This document shows positions 39,418 to 49,545 of a stretch of DNA of 49,586 nt, one piece after another (position 1 is the stretch's first letter; each line of letters opens with the position of its first letter). The notes beneath the pieces are model-generated. The model saw only the letters and a list, made by a program, of their open reading frames with translations. It did no database searches and was not told the origin of the DNA. The position numbers were made by a program, and so were the translations under genes. The DNA comes from DATCTV01 sp964400685 (GTDB taxonomy: Bacteria; Desulfobacterota; Desulfomonilia; UBA1062): positions 1 through 49,586 of the forward strand of contig CAYNVT010000014.1 in NCBI GenBank assembly GCA_964400685.1. Direction: 5' to 3'.

Positions 39418-41982
39418 ATGGGAAATGCCCTGATAAGGATTGCTGCTGTCACAAGTCTAATGGTTACCATCCTTTTTGGCTGTGGTTCATCCTCTTCAGA
39501 CGACACGACATCAACAACCCCTGAGACTGTAAATACGATGACGTCAACTGACACCCTTGTGCGCCAGACCCAGTCCGGTCCCGTCCAGGGGCGCATTGAC
39601 GGACAAGCCTTTGCCTGGCTGGGCGTTCCCTATGCAAAGCCGCCTCTCGGAGACCTGCGCTGGCGGGCGCCACAGGACCCTGAACCCTGGACAGCCATCA
39701 GGCCAGCACAGGGTTTCTGCAGTGCCTGTCCGCAGTACGGCGGACTCATGGGTTCCATGGACGCAGACACATTCGGGAAGCCAACAGGCAGCGAGGACTG
39801 CCTTTACCTGAATATCTGGAGACCCAGATCCGATGAGAAAGGACTGCCCGTGCTCTTCTGGATACATGGCGGCGGCAACTTTTCAGGACAGGCCAATATG
39901 ACCATGTACCATGGCGCAAACTTCGCTGCGCGGGAGAACGTAATCTTCGTGAGCATAAATTACAGAGTGGGGGCAGTAGGGTGGTTCACCCATCCCTCTC
40001 TTCGCGTTGGAGGCCCCCTTGACTCTTCAGGCAACTACGGCACTCTCGACCTCATCAAGGCGCTGGACTGGGTGAATAAAAACATCGAAGCCTTCGGCGG
40101 CGATCCCGGCAATATTACCATCGACGGTCAGTCAGGCGGGGCTCAGAATGTCTTCTCCCTGCTTGTCAGTCCCCTGGCTGAAGGGCTCTTCCATAAGGCC
40201 ATCGCGCAGAGCGGCGGTCCCGGCTCCACAACCATTACCGATGGGGACAAGGTTTCCTCTGCCGTCCTGGAAAAGCTCTACGGGCTCGACAACATACAGG
40301 CCGGCGACCCTAAGAGAAGTGACCCTGCCGCATACTTGCGCAGCAAGCCATGGCAGGATATCTACGCCTGCCTGAACCCGGGCATGGCAGGCATGCTTGG
40401 CGGCGGATGGTCGAGCATTTTCGAGGATGGGACGGTCATACTTGATAATGTATCTGACCGCATCGATAAGGGTGATTTCCGACACATGCCTATGATTTTC
40501 GGAAGTACCAGGGACGAAGCGAAGATATTCCTTCCCCTCGTGGTATCCAAACTCAATAACGGGGATGTGCCGGTCGAGGTCTCCTTCCATGAATTAATCA
40601 TGAACTTCGATCCTGACAATCCAAACCTTGAACTTTCCGATGTCCTGAACCCCCTGTGGCTGGTTCTGTACGATCCCCTAGCCGATTTGAGCGACACCCT
40701 TGCCCGGAAGATAAGTACAGACGGACTCGCCAGAAAGCTGGCTGCTCAACAGGATAACATCTATGTGTACGAGTTCGCATGGGACGAGGAGCCCAGACCG
40801 CTGGACACCCTCATCGGCGCAGGACATGCCATAGAGATACCCTTTGTATTCAGCAACTTCGGCCGCACTGCGGACGATCTTTTCCGTTTTGCATGGAGCA
40901 GTGCAAATCTTTCCGGGAGGGAGAGACTCTCGGAGGCGATGTCGCATTACTGGGCTCAGTTCGCCAGGACCGGCAACCCCGGTTACCCGGGGGGATATTC
41001 ATGGCCGGCGTGGTCGAACAAAAAGAACGGGTTCAAGAAAATAATCCTCGATACCGAACTCAACAGCTCTCCCGGGCCTACCGCTGCCGGGCAGCCTTCA
41101 GCAGGACCGGGATCTGATTCACGCTATATCTGTGAAAGATTCTCGACCGTAAAGCTTGACCGGCCCGACGGTACTGCCGTGTGGTACTATGTGCCTCAGG
41201 TCCTGAAAAAAGAAGACAAAGCCCCTGTCATCATAGTCCTTCACGGATTCTCCCAGACCGACCCATCCATAAGCATGGGCCAGATAAGGCATTATGTCCG
41301 TCAGGGATGCATAGTCATCTTCCCGCAGTTCGGCCTCACAGGTTTGGGTTTCCTGAGTGACCTGGACCAGAACCTGATGCTTGAGCGTGCCGTCAGCCTG
41401 ACAAACCTTGCTCTTTCTGAAGTTGGCAGCAAGGCCGACCTGAATGACACTCTCATAGTCGGGCATTCCCTTGGCGGCCTGCTTGCACTTTGCTGGGAGG
41501 CCGGCGGCGGCGTCCACCCGAGGGGCATGATCCTGCAGAACCCGTCAGTGACCAACCAGAATGTCCCGGTCTTCGTTCGTGACAGGATGACCATGCTGGA
41601 TTTCGAGACCATGGCGACGGCAGTAGACTGCCCGGTGATCCTGTTCAGCGCAGATGCCGACACTATCGCACCTGTAAGCGACACAACAGCTGCCTATCAG
41701 TCCCTGACAAATGCCCCCTCAAAAATCCTTTACATGGTGCATAGCGATTATCATGGAAAGCCGGGGCTGACTGCCGATCACTGCGCCCCTATTCTTATCG
41801 GCTGCTCCATTGTGCCGGGAAGCGGCGAATGCCTGCTCTGTGCTGAGAATGCCCTGGATTTCCGGGCTTATTATGCTGCAACGGATGCCATGCTGGACGG
41901 CCTGAACGAGGTCACATTCGACATGGGTTCATGGAGCGACGGCATCCCTGTCAAAGCAGTGGAAATCCTGATGAGGGAGTAG
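39418..41982 (+). CDS. Lipoprotein with tandem type B carboxylesterase and second alpha/beta hydrolase domain
   Basis: The 854-residue lipoprotein (LFGC, Cys22) begins with a type B carboxylesterase: VQGRIDGQAFAWLGVPYAKPP, the EDCLYLNIWRP signature, HGGGNFSG oxyanion hole, the nucleophile Ser239 in GQSGGAQ (usually GESAGG), and GAGHAIEIPFVF with the histidine. From about residue 570 a separate hydrolase domain follows, with VIIVLHGFSQTD, IVGHSLGGLLAL (nucleophile) and FSADADTIAPVS supplying an acidic residue. Both domains look catalytically complete. Start has GAGGTGAG. Surface ester hydrolysis is likely; the double arrangement is unusual. Confidence 0.87.
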   Translation: MGNALIRIAAVTSLMVTILFGCGSSSSDDTTSTTPETVNTMTSTDTLVRQTQSGPVQGRIDGQAFAWLGVPYAKPPLGDLRWRAPQDPEPWTAIRPAQGFCSACPQYGGLMGSMDADTFGKPTGSEDCLYLNIWRPRSDEKGLPVLFWIHGGGNFSGQANMTMYHGANFAARENVIFVSINYRVGAVGWFTHPSLRVGGPLDSSGNYGTLDLIKALDWVNKNIEAFGGDPGNITIDGQSGGAQNVFSLLVSPLAEGLFHKAIAQSGGPGSTTITDGDKVSSAVLEKLYGLDNIQAGDPKRSDPAAYLRSKPWQDIYACLNPGMAGMLGGGWSSIFEDGTVILDNVSDRIDKGDFRHMPMIFGSTRDEAKIFLPLVVSKLNNGDVPVEVSFHELIMNFDPDNPNLELSDVLNPLWLVLYDPLADLSDTLARKISTDGLARKLAAQQDNIYVYEFAWDEEPRPLDTLIGAGHAIEIPFVFSNFGRTADDLFRFAWSSANLSGRERLSEAMSHYWAQFARTGNPGYPGGYSWPAWSNKKNGFKKIILDTELNSSPGPTAAGQPSAGPGSDSRYICERFSTVKLDRPDGTAVWYYVPQVLKKEDKAPVIIVLHGFSQTDPSISMGQIRHYVRQGCIVIFPQFGLTGLGFLSDLDQNLMLERAVSLTNLALSEVGSKADLNDTLIVGHSLGGLLALCWEAGGGVHPRGMILQNPSVTNQNVPVFVRDRMTMLDFETMATAVDCPVILFSADADTIAPVSDTTAAYQSLTNAPSKILYMVHSDYHGKPGLTADHCAPILIGCSIVPGSGECLLCAENALDFRAYYAATDAMLDGLNEVTFDMGSWSDGIPVKAVEILMRE

Positions 41983-42132
41983 GCCTTATACAGCTCGGCG
42001 GCTTCAGTTAATAATTATATGGGAATTCCATTGTCCTTCAGAAGCTTGCCGATCTTAACGCCGTATTCAGGCATAAGACCCCCCTGTCTAACTTGATCTG
42101 GAAAACGGCATCCTGAATTCAATAAACTTATT

Positions 42133-43725
42133 TCAAAACCGGTCAAGCCTGATGAGTTTTACAGCCGCATCGCGGCATTTATCGGCCAGTTGCGAGTCTA
42201 TGCCCATCTGTTCCTCGTAGGAGACCTGGGGAAGTATGCCCGGCATGCTGTCAGGGGAGTTGTTCCTCTCGACTGAAGGCGGCATGTAGATAAGGGTATC
42301 GGAGGTGAGAGCGCATATGACCTTGACCGGCGCCTTCATGGCAGGCTTTATGCCGGCGAATACTTCTATCTCCTCCCCGTTTTTCCCTTTGTGTTCGCCG
42401 GCCTTTATCCCCAGCGCCACATGCGTCGTGGGTTCGCCCGGAAGAGTTACGAGCTGCATCTGCCTGCCCATTCTCACGTAGCTGACACGGGTCTTCATTG
42501 TGTAGCCGCCCATAAGCGAGAAGTCAAAGTCCATCTGTATCCTGGAGCCAAGGATCGTTATCAGTGTTATCATCAGGGGATTGTCGACGCTTACATCGAC
42601 CGCAATGCTGTCAGCGTGAAGACCCTGCTCTATCTCAGTCTGATCATCCATTGCTGCAACTGCCTGTTCAGCAACCAGTTCGCCGAACACCTTTGCGCCT
42701 TCATAGAGATCGATATCGTCATCCGGGTTATCGTTTAACATTAGCGACTTCATGACCACATCAATGTCATAAGCCGGGTTCACGTCGCCCATGGTGCCCT
42801 GCATGTAAATAACAGGGGTCCCGCCAAGAAGCCTCTGGGCATGGTCTACTAGATAACCGCAGAAGTCCCTGGTGATAAGTGTGGTGTTGTCTGGCACCAG
42901 CGCTGCGTGGCTGGGAAGGTTTATCATAACGAAAACACCCTTGCCTGATTTATAGTCCCTCGCCTCGAGAACAGTAAGCTTGTCATCGATTTCGGGGTTA
43001 GTAAATTCCTCTGCTCTGCTCGGCCAGCCTCTTCGGTTATACTGCCATCTCTGTGCTTTTCCGTCCTTGTCAGGGAATATGGCATATTCCCCGCTGATGT
43101 TTCTGATTTTTATTTCTTCACGTACGAAGTCAGGCTGCGATACGAAGAGCCTGACTGGAATCATGCTGCCATAGGCTTCTATGACAGACTCGACAGCGTA
43201 ATCGATTATCTTGTTTTTATAGCCTTCCGAGACCCCTCCCATGTATCCGAACAGGTCTGGGCCAGAGTGGGTGTGGGTGGCGGATACGAAAACATTGCTT
43301 GCAGGTATTCCGGTTGCCTTCGATACCTCATCCTCGATCTTCCTGGTGTAAGCACTTCCTATGACCGGAGCATCAAGAACCACAAAGGCTACGGTGCTTC
43401 CGCCCTGGCTGATTACGAAAGACCTGACATAAGGCACATCGTGAACCCCTGTTGCATTCGCCTTGAGTACGGGATCGCACGCCGAGCATCTTATACCTAG
43501 TATGCCGTAAGCAGCCATGTTGATAAGCTTGTTATCAATGTCCTTCCTATCAGGCCAGAGCTCTTTTAACGACACGCCTGCCTCATATGAGCCTTCAGGC
43601 GCCGCCGTTTCAAGAGAGGGTGCACCACCAGTTTCATCATTATCAGCTGAAGAGGACGAACATCCGGCTGATACGACGAGAAGATAAAGAACCAGAATGG
43701 CAGGCAGCAACCTTATACACTCCAT
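42133..43725 (-). CDS. Neutral/alkaline ceramidase-like lipoprotein
   Basis: The 530-residue product has lipobox VSAGC (Cys22) and a ceramidase-like N-terminal region with GIRC, GVHDVPYVRSFVI and the hallmark SATHTHSGPD (His151, His153, Ser154), which supplies zinc ligands and the catalytic serine in neutral ceramidases. NLPSHAALVPDN and MQGTMGDVNP are further family landmarks. Family members cut the amide of ceramide; distant ones act on other lipids. An exported location suits breakdown of host or environmental sphingolipids. AGGAGG lies before the ATG. Single gene. Confidence 0.85.
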   Translation of the reverse strand: MECIRLLPAILVLYLLVVSAGCSSSSADNDETGGAPSLETAAPEGSYEAGVSLKELWPDRKDIDNKLINMAAYGILGIRCSACDPVLKANATGVHDVPYVRSFVISQGGSTVAFVVLDAPVIGSAYTRKIEDEVSKATGIPASNVFVSATHTHSGPDLFGYMGGVSEGYKNKIIDYAVESVIEAYGSMIPVRLFVSQPDFVREEIKIRNISGEYAIFPDKDGKAQRWQYNRRGWPSRAEEFTNPEIDDKLTVLEARDYKSGKGVFVMINLPSHAALVPDNTTLITRDFCGYLVDHAQRLLGGTPVIYMQGTMGDVNPAYDIDVVMKSLMLNDNPDDDIDLYEGAKVFGELVAEQAVAAMDDQTEIEQGLHADSIAVDVSVDNPLMITLITILGSRIQMDFDFSLMGGYTMKTRVSYVRMGRQMQLVTLPGEPTTHVALGIKAGEHKGKNGEEIEVFAGIKPAMKAPVKVICALTSDTLIYMPPSVERNNSPDSMPGILPQVSYEEQMGIDSQLADKCRDAAVKLIRLDRF

Positions 43726-43909
43726 TGAATCCTCCTTGGATAACCTGATAATATAATACCAAGCAAACCAGATGCCATTACAACCTGAAACACAAGCTGA
43801 TGAAATAATTGCTTGTATCTCAAGGTAGCATAAACAGAGACTATTTTGTATGTAGATTTTTTCCCATTCTTTGATTATCTGGAAGAAGGCTTCACAATAA
43901 TTTCAGGCT

Positions 43910-45217
43910 GTGGATGCTTGCATGAACAACAATGTCTTTATGAAACCGGACGGATATCTGCTGGGAGGAGTCTCTTCGAGCTTCAGAATTAATCCCTACA
44001 CAGGATTGCCTATGTACGTTAAAAAGGCCGACGGCCCTCATATTACCGGGTTTGATGGCAGGCTTTATACTGACTTCTTCATGGGGCACGGAGCAATACC
44101 TCTCGGACACAACAGGCCGGAAATAAGACAGGCCATAACCGAGGCGCTTGATTACGGCTTTACAGCCGAGTACGACACCTACATAACATTAAGGCTTGCA
44201 GAAATGATATGCAAACACATCCCGTGCGCAGAAAAGGTCCGCTATACAAATTCAGGCAGCGAGGCAACGCTGCTGGCAACAAGGCTTGCCCGGGGTTTCA
44301 CCGGCAGGCAGAAGATCGTCCGTATCGACGGCCATTTCCACGGAACGAACGACTATATGCTGGCGAACAACCTCGCAGGAAAGATCGACAGGGATAATGA
44401 CGGAAGAGGTCTGTCCAGGATAGGAAACCTGTCTTCAGGCGTGCCGGATGCAATCAGGGATACACTTTATGTAATACCGTGGAACAACGCAGGTACATTT
44501 GAGCTTCTGGCAAAAGAGAAACATGATGAAATCGCCGGAATTATAATGAACCCGATAGACTACAATAATGGATGCATTACTACGACAAAGGGATATCTGA
44601 GCAGTATAAGGCAGATATGCGATCAATACGGAATAGTGCTGATCTTCGACGAGATCCTCTCAGGCTTCAGGACCGGCATCTCATGCGCCCAGGGCTATTA
44701 TGGGGTGACTCCGGACATTTGCACGCTCGGCAAAGCGCTCTCCAACGGTGTGCCGGTTGCGGCGATCGCCGGCAGGGAAAATATAATGTCGGAAATCATG
44801 GATCCTGTCGATCCTGTCATTGCAGGTGGTACATTCTCGGGAAACCTGCTTGGTGCATCCGCCGGCATTGCCGCCATTACAATAATGGAAGAGCCCGGAT
44901 TCTTTGATGAATGGCTGGGGCGTGCTGCAGGTTTCTTCGACTCTCTTCAGACCCTGTTTGATGCATCCCCGGTTCCGGCAAGAGTCCAATATCTGGGCTC
45001 AAATTTTTTTATCTATTTCGGGACCCGGGAGCATGTAACAAATTATCATGACTTTACAAAACTGGACAATCTGGCGGCGCGGAAATTCTTTGTGAAATGT
45101 ATTGAAAACGGCCTTTACTTCCATACCGATTTCACTGTTTCAGCCTTGCATGACAGGAGTACGCTTGATGATGCGCTCGGAAAGATAGAGAAAATTATCA
45201 AAGAGGTCTCGCTGTGA
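43910..45217 (+). CDS. Class III PLP aminotransferase (glutamate-1-semialdehyde aminomutase-like)
   Basis: The 435-residue enzyme has YTNSGSEATLLATRLAR for phosphate binding, GHFHGTNDYM, LIFDEILSGFRTG with the cofactor Asp, and the Schiff-base Lys275 in LGKALSNGVPVAAIAG. It resembles glutamate-1-semialdehyde aminomutases and related amine-acid transaminases, but no heme gene is near. GTG at 43910 is taken as start; ATG at 43922 is equally possible, since neither has a strong ribosome binding site. It overlaps the M20 deacylase by four bases, so they probably act in one pathway on an amino or N-acylamino compound. Confidence 0.87.
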   Translation: MDACMNNNVFMKPDGYLLGGVSSSFRINPYTGLPMYVKKADGPHITGFDGRLYTDFFMGHGAIPLGHNRPEIRQAITEALDYGFTAEYDTYITLRLAEMICKHIPCAEKVRYTNSGSEATLLATRLARGFTGRQKIVRIDGHFHGTNDYMLANNLAGKIDRDNDGRGLSRIGNLSSGVPDAIRDTLYVIPWNNAGTFELLAKEKHDEIAGIIMNPIDYNNGCITTTKGYLSSIRQICDQYGIVLIFDEILSGFRTGISCAQGYYGVTPDICTLGKALSNGVPVAAIAGRENIMSEIMDPVDPVIAGGTFSGNLLGASAGIAAITIMEEPGFFDEWLGRAAGFFDSLQTLFDASPVPARVQYLGSNFFIYFGTREHVTNYHDFTKLDNLAARKFFVKCIENGLYFHTDFTVSALHDRSTLDDALGKIEKIIKEVSL

Positions 45218-46506
45218 AAGAAAAAGCGATTAAGTGGTGCAGAGACAACAGGGAGCTCCTTTTCGAAATGACTCAGGAAATGGTGCTGGCCTATTCTCCG
45301 ATGACCGACGGCACTGAGATGGACTGCCAGAAAATCGTTGAGAAATACCTCCTTAAGGCCGGAGCTGATGTCAGGTATGAAGAAATCAACCAGGAAAAGA
45401 TATCCCGACATGAAGACTATGTCGATGTAGAGTCAATGGATTTGCCGCTTTATGAAGGAAGGCCCAACCTTGTCGGCGCATTCGGAGCAGGTCCTGATGA
45501 TTTCAGAAAGGGGCCGGTTATACCAGGCTCCATAATCATAAACGGTCATGTCGATGTTGTTCAGATGGGTGATGGGTGGACTGTTCAACAGGGCTCGAGG
45601 GCTGAGGGAAAACTCTTTGGCCGCGGCTCGGCTGACATGAAAGCAGGCCTTGCCTGCGCAATTTTCACCATGATGGCAATAAAAGAGACCGGTTCCATAC
45701 TTAAGGCACCTTTGCTGATAGAATCTGTCGTGGATGAGGAAGGAGGAGGCAATGGCACGCTCGATCTGCTGCTCAAAGGCTTCAAGGCGGAAAAAGCCAT
45801 CATACCTGAGCCCACGAGCCTTCAGGGAGTCTGCATTGCAGGCCGGGGTGCGCATTTTTTCGAAGTGAGCATTATTGATGAGAAAGCAAAAGTTATCCAT
45901 TACAAGTCTGCCGGACAGGGCCTCCTTAAATCGATTTCCTTGATAGTCGAGGCAGTCGAGGTGCTTTCCGTAAAGCGCTGCGCCGAAGCGAAGCATCCTC
46001 TATGGGAGGCGTTCGATCTGGTTGGGATGCCGAAGGCTCCCGCATCAGTGTGCCAGGTGATTGCAGGGGACTGGCCGAGCTCGACCCCTTGCTCTGCAAA
46101 ACTGCGCGGCACCATCGAATACCTGCCGGGTGAGAAATTTGAAGACATCAAGGCTGAACTGGAAAAGACAGTTTACACCGTCTGTGCAGAAAATGAATTC
46201 CTGAAAGGCTGCCGGTGCACAATCCGCTGGTATGGCCTGAGATTCCCGCCGTCAATCATGGATGCCGACAACTCGTGGGCGAAAGAGGTTCGTGATACAG
46301 CAGCTCATACAATCTTAGGTAACTCTGAAGAGCCGTTTCCACTCATAGTTGGCAACGGCGGTTCTGACCTGAGGCTGTTTCATCGCTTCGGTATCCCGGC
46401 AGTCCTGTTCGGTCCCGGCGGCGACAACACCCACGGCCCGAATGAATATGTGAGTGAAGAGGATATGGCACTCTATACCGAAGTGCTTGTCAACCTGCTG
46501 CTGTAG
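45214..46506 (+). CDS. M20-family deacylase (ArgE/DapE/acetylornithine deacetylase-like)
   Basis: The 430-residue metalloenzyme has the zinc-binding NGHVDVVQMGDGW, GRGSADMKAGLA (bridging Asp), VVDEEGGGNGT with the catalytic and ligand glutamates, PEPTS, and a final His in GGDNTHGPNEYV. It should hydrolyse an N-acyl amino acid or dipeptide in the cytosol. The GTG start overlaps the aminotransferase stop (GTGA), indicating coupled translation; a deacylation and transamination pair is a natural sequence of steps. Confidence 0.88.
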   Translation: MKEKAIKWCRDNRELLFEMTQEMVLAYSPMTDGTEMDCQKIVEKYLLKAGADVRYEEINQEKISRHEDYVDVESMDLPLYEGRPNLVGAFGAGPDDFRKGPVIPGSIIINGHVDVVQMGDGWTVQQGSRAEGKLFGRGSADMKAGLACAIFTMMAIKETGSILKAPLLIESVVDEEGGGNGTLDLLLKGFKAEKAIIPEPTSLQGVCIAGRGAHFFEVSIIDEKAKVIHYKSAGQGLLKSISLIVEAVEVLSVKRCAEAKHPLWEAFDLVGMPKAPASVCQVIAGDWPSSTPCSAKLRGTIEYLPGEKFEDIKAELEKTVYTVCAENEFLKGCRCTIRWYGLRFPPSIMDADNSWAKEVRDTAAHTILGNSEEPFPLIVGNGGSDLRLFHRFGIPAVLFGPGGDNTHGPNEYVSEEDMALYTEVLVNLLL

Positions 46507-46607
46507 GAATGTTCACTTTCAGTCTGAGCCTTCGTTTTCCTCTACATATTTTCTAACCTCATCCGGTGTGTCACCCAGCTGGTATTTACGGAAAAACCAC
46601 AGTCCTA

Positions 46608-47882
46608 TCATATAACAAGTGCCCCGATCACGAGGTATGCCAGACGCACTCCCATCGGATTTTTGACAGTATATCCGAAGTTCTGGTAAAGCAGAGGAAG
46701 CAGCAGGGTCGAGACTGTAGGGCCGCCTTCTACAGCAAGAGAGAAAGCGCCGTAATAGACTGCTTCGCGCCGCGTTTTTGTCTTGATCTCGTCATAATCG
46801 GCTACCGATCCCATCATTGCATATGGCAGCATGGAACTGCCGGCCAGCATGAAGCCAATGAGCGGGAATAGTATAATGGCCATCACCAGCGAAACAGTAC
46901 CCGGAATCACACCGATAAAAAAGGATGCCGCATATAAAATGCCCAGGACAAGCGTAGCCTTGCGCCAGAGCTTGTGGTTTGTGTTTCTGCGGCCCATTTT
47001 GTTCCAGAATATAGCGGCAAAAGCCATTACAATGATGACAACGCCCTGAACTACTGCAACATAGCTTTCCGGCAGCTTCAACACAAGGGTTACAAAATAG
47101 GGCATGTTGACTATCAGCATGCCGTAAGCCGCCTGAACGAACAGTGTAGCCAGGAAAAGGCTTATGAAGGGTTTGTTCCTGAATGTGGCCTTAAGACCTC
47201 TCCACACAGGCAAAGCCTCCCCGAAATCGGTCACGCTCTTTTCCTGCAATCCCAGAAGGGTCAATCCTCCTCCGGTAAGCGCGGCAATGCCAACGACAAT
47301 GCCCATTCCGATTGGACCATATGCTGAATTGTAGAGCATTCCGGATGCCAGTGCGCCAACCAGAACGCCGATCAGTGCAAATACATTCTTCCAGGCTGCA
47401 AGCGTCACCCTGTCTTTCGGTTCGCCCGCCATTTCAGGCAGTGCGCCATCATAGGGTATCTGCCATGCGCTTTGAAAAATATAGAACAGCATAGTGACGA
47501 AAAGAAAATAGATGACATTTGCAGTGGAAAGAAACATGTGCGGAGGAGTCCATATCAGAACCATCATCAATACCGAAAGAGGCAGGAAAAACATTATGAA
47601 AGGCCTGCGGCGTCCGAATCTGCCGCGGCGGGTATCGCTCCAGTGACCCAGGAACGGGTCAATTAATGCATTCACCAGATTGCCAATCGCCATCAGAATA
47701 CCAATGATTGCGATTGGAACAAGAGCCGGCCGGCCTGAATCCGGCGGCGGGGCATAGGTGTACATCAGCCAGGTGGAAACCGTTATAGCCATGATGTTCG
47801 TGCTGATGGAAGCAGAGCTGAAAAGCATTATCCTGGGAGTGGTGAGTTTTTCATTCATACATTTCTCCTCAAATATATCCAA
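46608..47882 (-). CDS. GPH-family sugar:cation symporter with frameshifted C-terminal tail
   Basis: The protein has about 12 membrane segments and GPH (melibiose carrier-like) landmarks: NALIDPFLGHWSDTRRGRFGRRRPFI early, WQIPYDGALPEM, and GSVADYDEIKTKTRREAVYYG. It imports glycosides, pentosides or hexuronides with sodium or protons. The frame ends at 46608 just after VIGALVI. Immediately downstream another frame reads IGLWFFRKYQLGDTPDEVRKY and ends at 46519, which is the usual GPH tail. A small indel near 46605-46612 therefore separates the last ~30 residues; transport may survive. GAGGAG precedes the start. The GH2 gene is divergent. Confidence 0.87.
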   Translation of the reverse strand: MDIFEEKCMNEKLTTPRIMLFSSASISTNIMAITVSTWLMYTYAPPPDSGRPALVPIAIIGILMAIGNLVNALIDPFLGHWSDTRRGRFGRRRPFIMFFLPLSVLMMVLIWTPPHMFLSTANVIYFLFVTMLFYIFQSAWQIPYDGALPEMAGEPKDRVTLAAWKNVFALIGVLVGALASGMLYNSAYGPIGMGIVVGIAALTGGGLTLLGLQEKSVTDFGEALPVWRGLKATFRNKPFISLFLATLFVQAAYGMLIVNMPYFVTLVLKLPESYVAVVQGVVIIVMAFAAIFWNKMGRRNTNHKLWRKATLVLGILYAASFFIGVIPGTVSLVMAIILFPLIGFMLAGSSMLPYAMMGSVADYDEIKTKTRREAVYYGAFSLAVEGGPTVSTLLLPLLYQNFGYTVKNPMGVRLAYLVIGALVI

Positions 47883-48042
47883 TATCCAATGAAATTATTA
47901 CACTTTTTGCCTGTGATTATTATGCTTGAAAATCAGTTCGAATTAAATTAATTTTTAATTTTTAATTACAACGAAATTGAGCAGGCACCAGGAATAACTT
48001 TTGTTTGTCCGTTTGTGGCGAAATAGATATGAGGAGACTTTC

Positions 48043-49545
48043 ATGAAAAACATCAGTTCAGGCATAATTTTATTGATATGCTTTCTCACATTGCAAAGCT
48101 GTAAGGCTCCAATGACTTTAAAGCTTTTCATGACAGATGGAGTGAATATCCCTGTTCAGAGCGGAAGGCCGATGATTTCCTTCGAGCCGCAGGACAGGCC
48201 GGTTATAAGCCTTGCCGGAGACTGGAAGAAAAAGCGATTCGAGATTGACCATGACCTGAGCCTTTCGATGCGGAATTCATCCTGGTTTGAAAAGATTAAT
48301 GTCGAGTCAGCCGGGGCATATGAAACCGGTTTTAACGATTCCACATGGGATACGCATCAGGTCCCCGGTGTTGAAAACATGATGCCGCCAACTCCCGACA
48401 ACCCACAGGGCCCTGAAAATTACGAGGGAGGCATATATTACAGGCGCACAATAGACATACCCGGGAACTGGTGCGGCAGAACAGTAAGGCTTATAAGCCT
48501 GGGTGCGGATTACATCACAGACCTGTGGGTCAACGGCGAATGGGCAGGCTATCATGAGGGCGGCTATTCTCCGTTTGCATTGAACATATCAGATAAGCTC
48601 ATCTACGGAGGCAGGAACGTCATCTTCTTCAGGATAGACTCAATGGAATGGAAGCTGAGGCAGGATGTCCTGCCCACCTATTTCGCCACTGACTGGATGC
48701 ACTACGCAGGGCTTGTCCGGGACGTGTATCTCGAGGCCGCACCTTCTGTGAATATCGTAAGGGCGGATGTAATTCCCAGGGATATCGAGGGAAATATATC
48801 AGTCAGCGTTGTTGTGGAAAACAACTCCCCAGAAAAAGCAGCCCTCACTGCAAAGATAAGCGTTTTCAGCATGGACAGGAACAATCCTGGGTATCTCTCG
48901 GACCCTGTGGCGGCTCATCTTGCAGGGGACCGGGCATCGCTTTTAGGGCAGATGCAAAAATCTTTCGACCTCGCCGCAGGAGACTTTTCGGCAAAGGGTT
49001 TTCTTGTAAAAGTGAATATGCCGAAGTTATGGTGTCCGGCTGACCCGAATCTTTATATATTGAAGGTCGAACTGCTATCGGGTGATGTTCCTGTTGATAC
49101 TTTTTCGACACAGTTCGGCATCAGGACAGTTGAGGCAGGAGTCGACTCCAAGCTGCTTATAAACGGCAAACCGGTATTCTTCACCGGCATGGCCAGGCAC
49201 GAGGACTGGCCCGATACGGGAAGGACTGCGACAATAGAAAAGATAAGACGCGACCTTGAAATAATCAAAGATACGAATGTAAGGTTTCTAAGGGCCGGGC
49301 ATTACCCTAACCATGTATACACCTATATCCTGACCGACAGGATCGGGCTTGCAGTCTGGAATGAAATTCCCGCATGGTGGCTGAATAGCATATCGATTGA
49401 CAATCTCAGCAAGCGAGGGCTTCCAAAACAGATGTTCCGCGAGATGTGCTGGAATCACCGCAATAACCCGTCAGTAATCCTTGCAAGCGTAGCCAATGAG
49501 CCTATGTATTACCTTATCACAACAAATAAACTGAGAGACTGTTGA
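48043..49545 (+). pseudogene. GH2 family glycoside hydrolase lipoprotein, truncated at the catalytic domain
   Basis: GH2 enzymes are beta-galactosidases, mannosidases or glucuronidases. The start at 48043 has GAGGAGA and gives a lipobox (LQSC). The sugar-binding jelly roll is visible (LAGDWKKK, GGIYYRRTIDIPG), then an Ig-like domain, then the TIM barrel beginning KLLINGKPVFFTGMARHED, RFLRAGHYPNH and NEIPAWW. The acid/base Glu lies in SVANEP near residue 487. The frame ends 14 codons later; the nucleophile half of the barrel is missing, and the terminal codons overlap what looks like an IS end. Probably inactive. With the adjacent divergent GPH symporter it would have formed a glycoside-use unit. 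Confidence 0.8.

Noticed and set aside
41998..42080. Short minus-strand ATG frame of 19 codons after a G-rich stretch
   Set aside because: Too short and without any recognisable homology; it may be a trace of a lost gene but I cannot support it.
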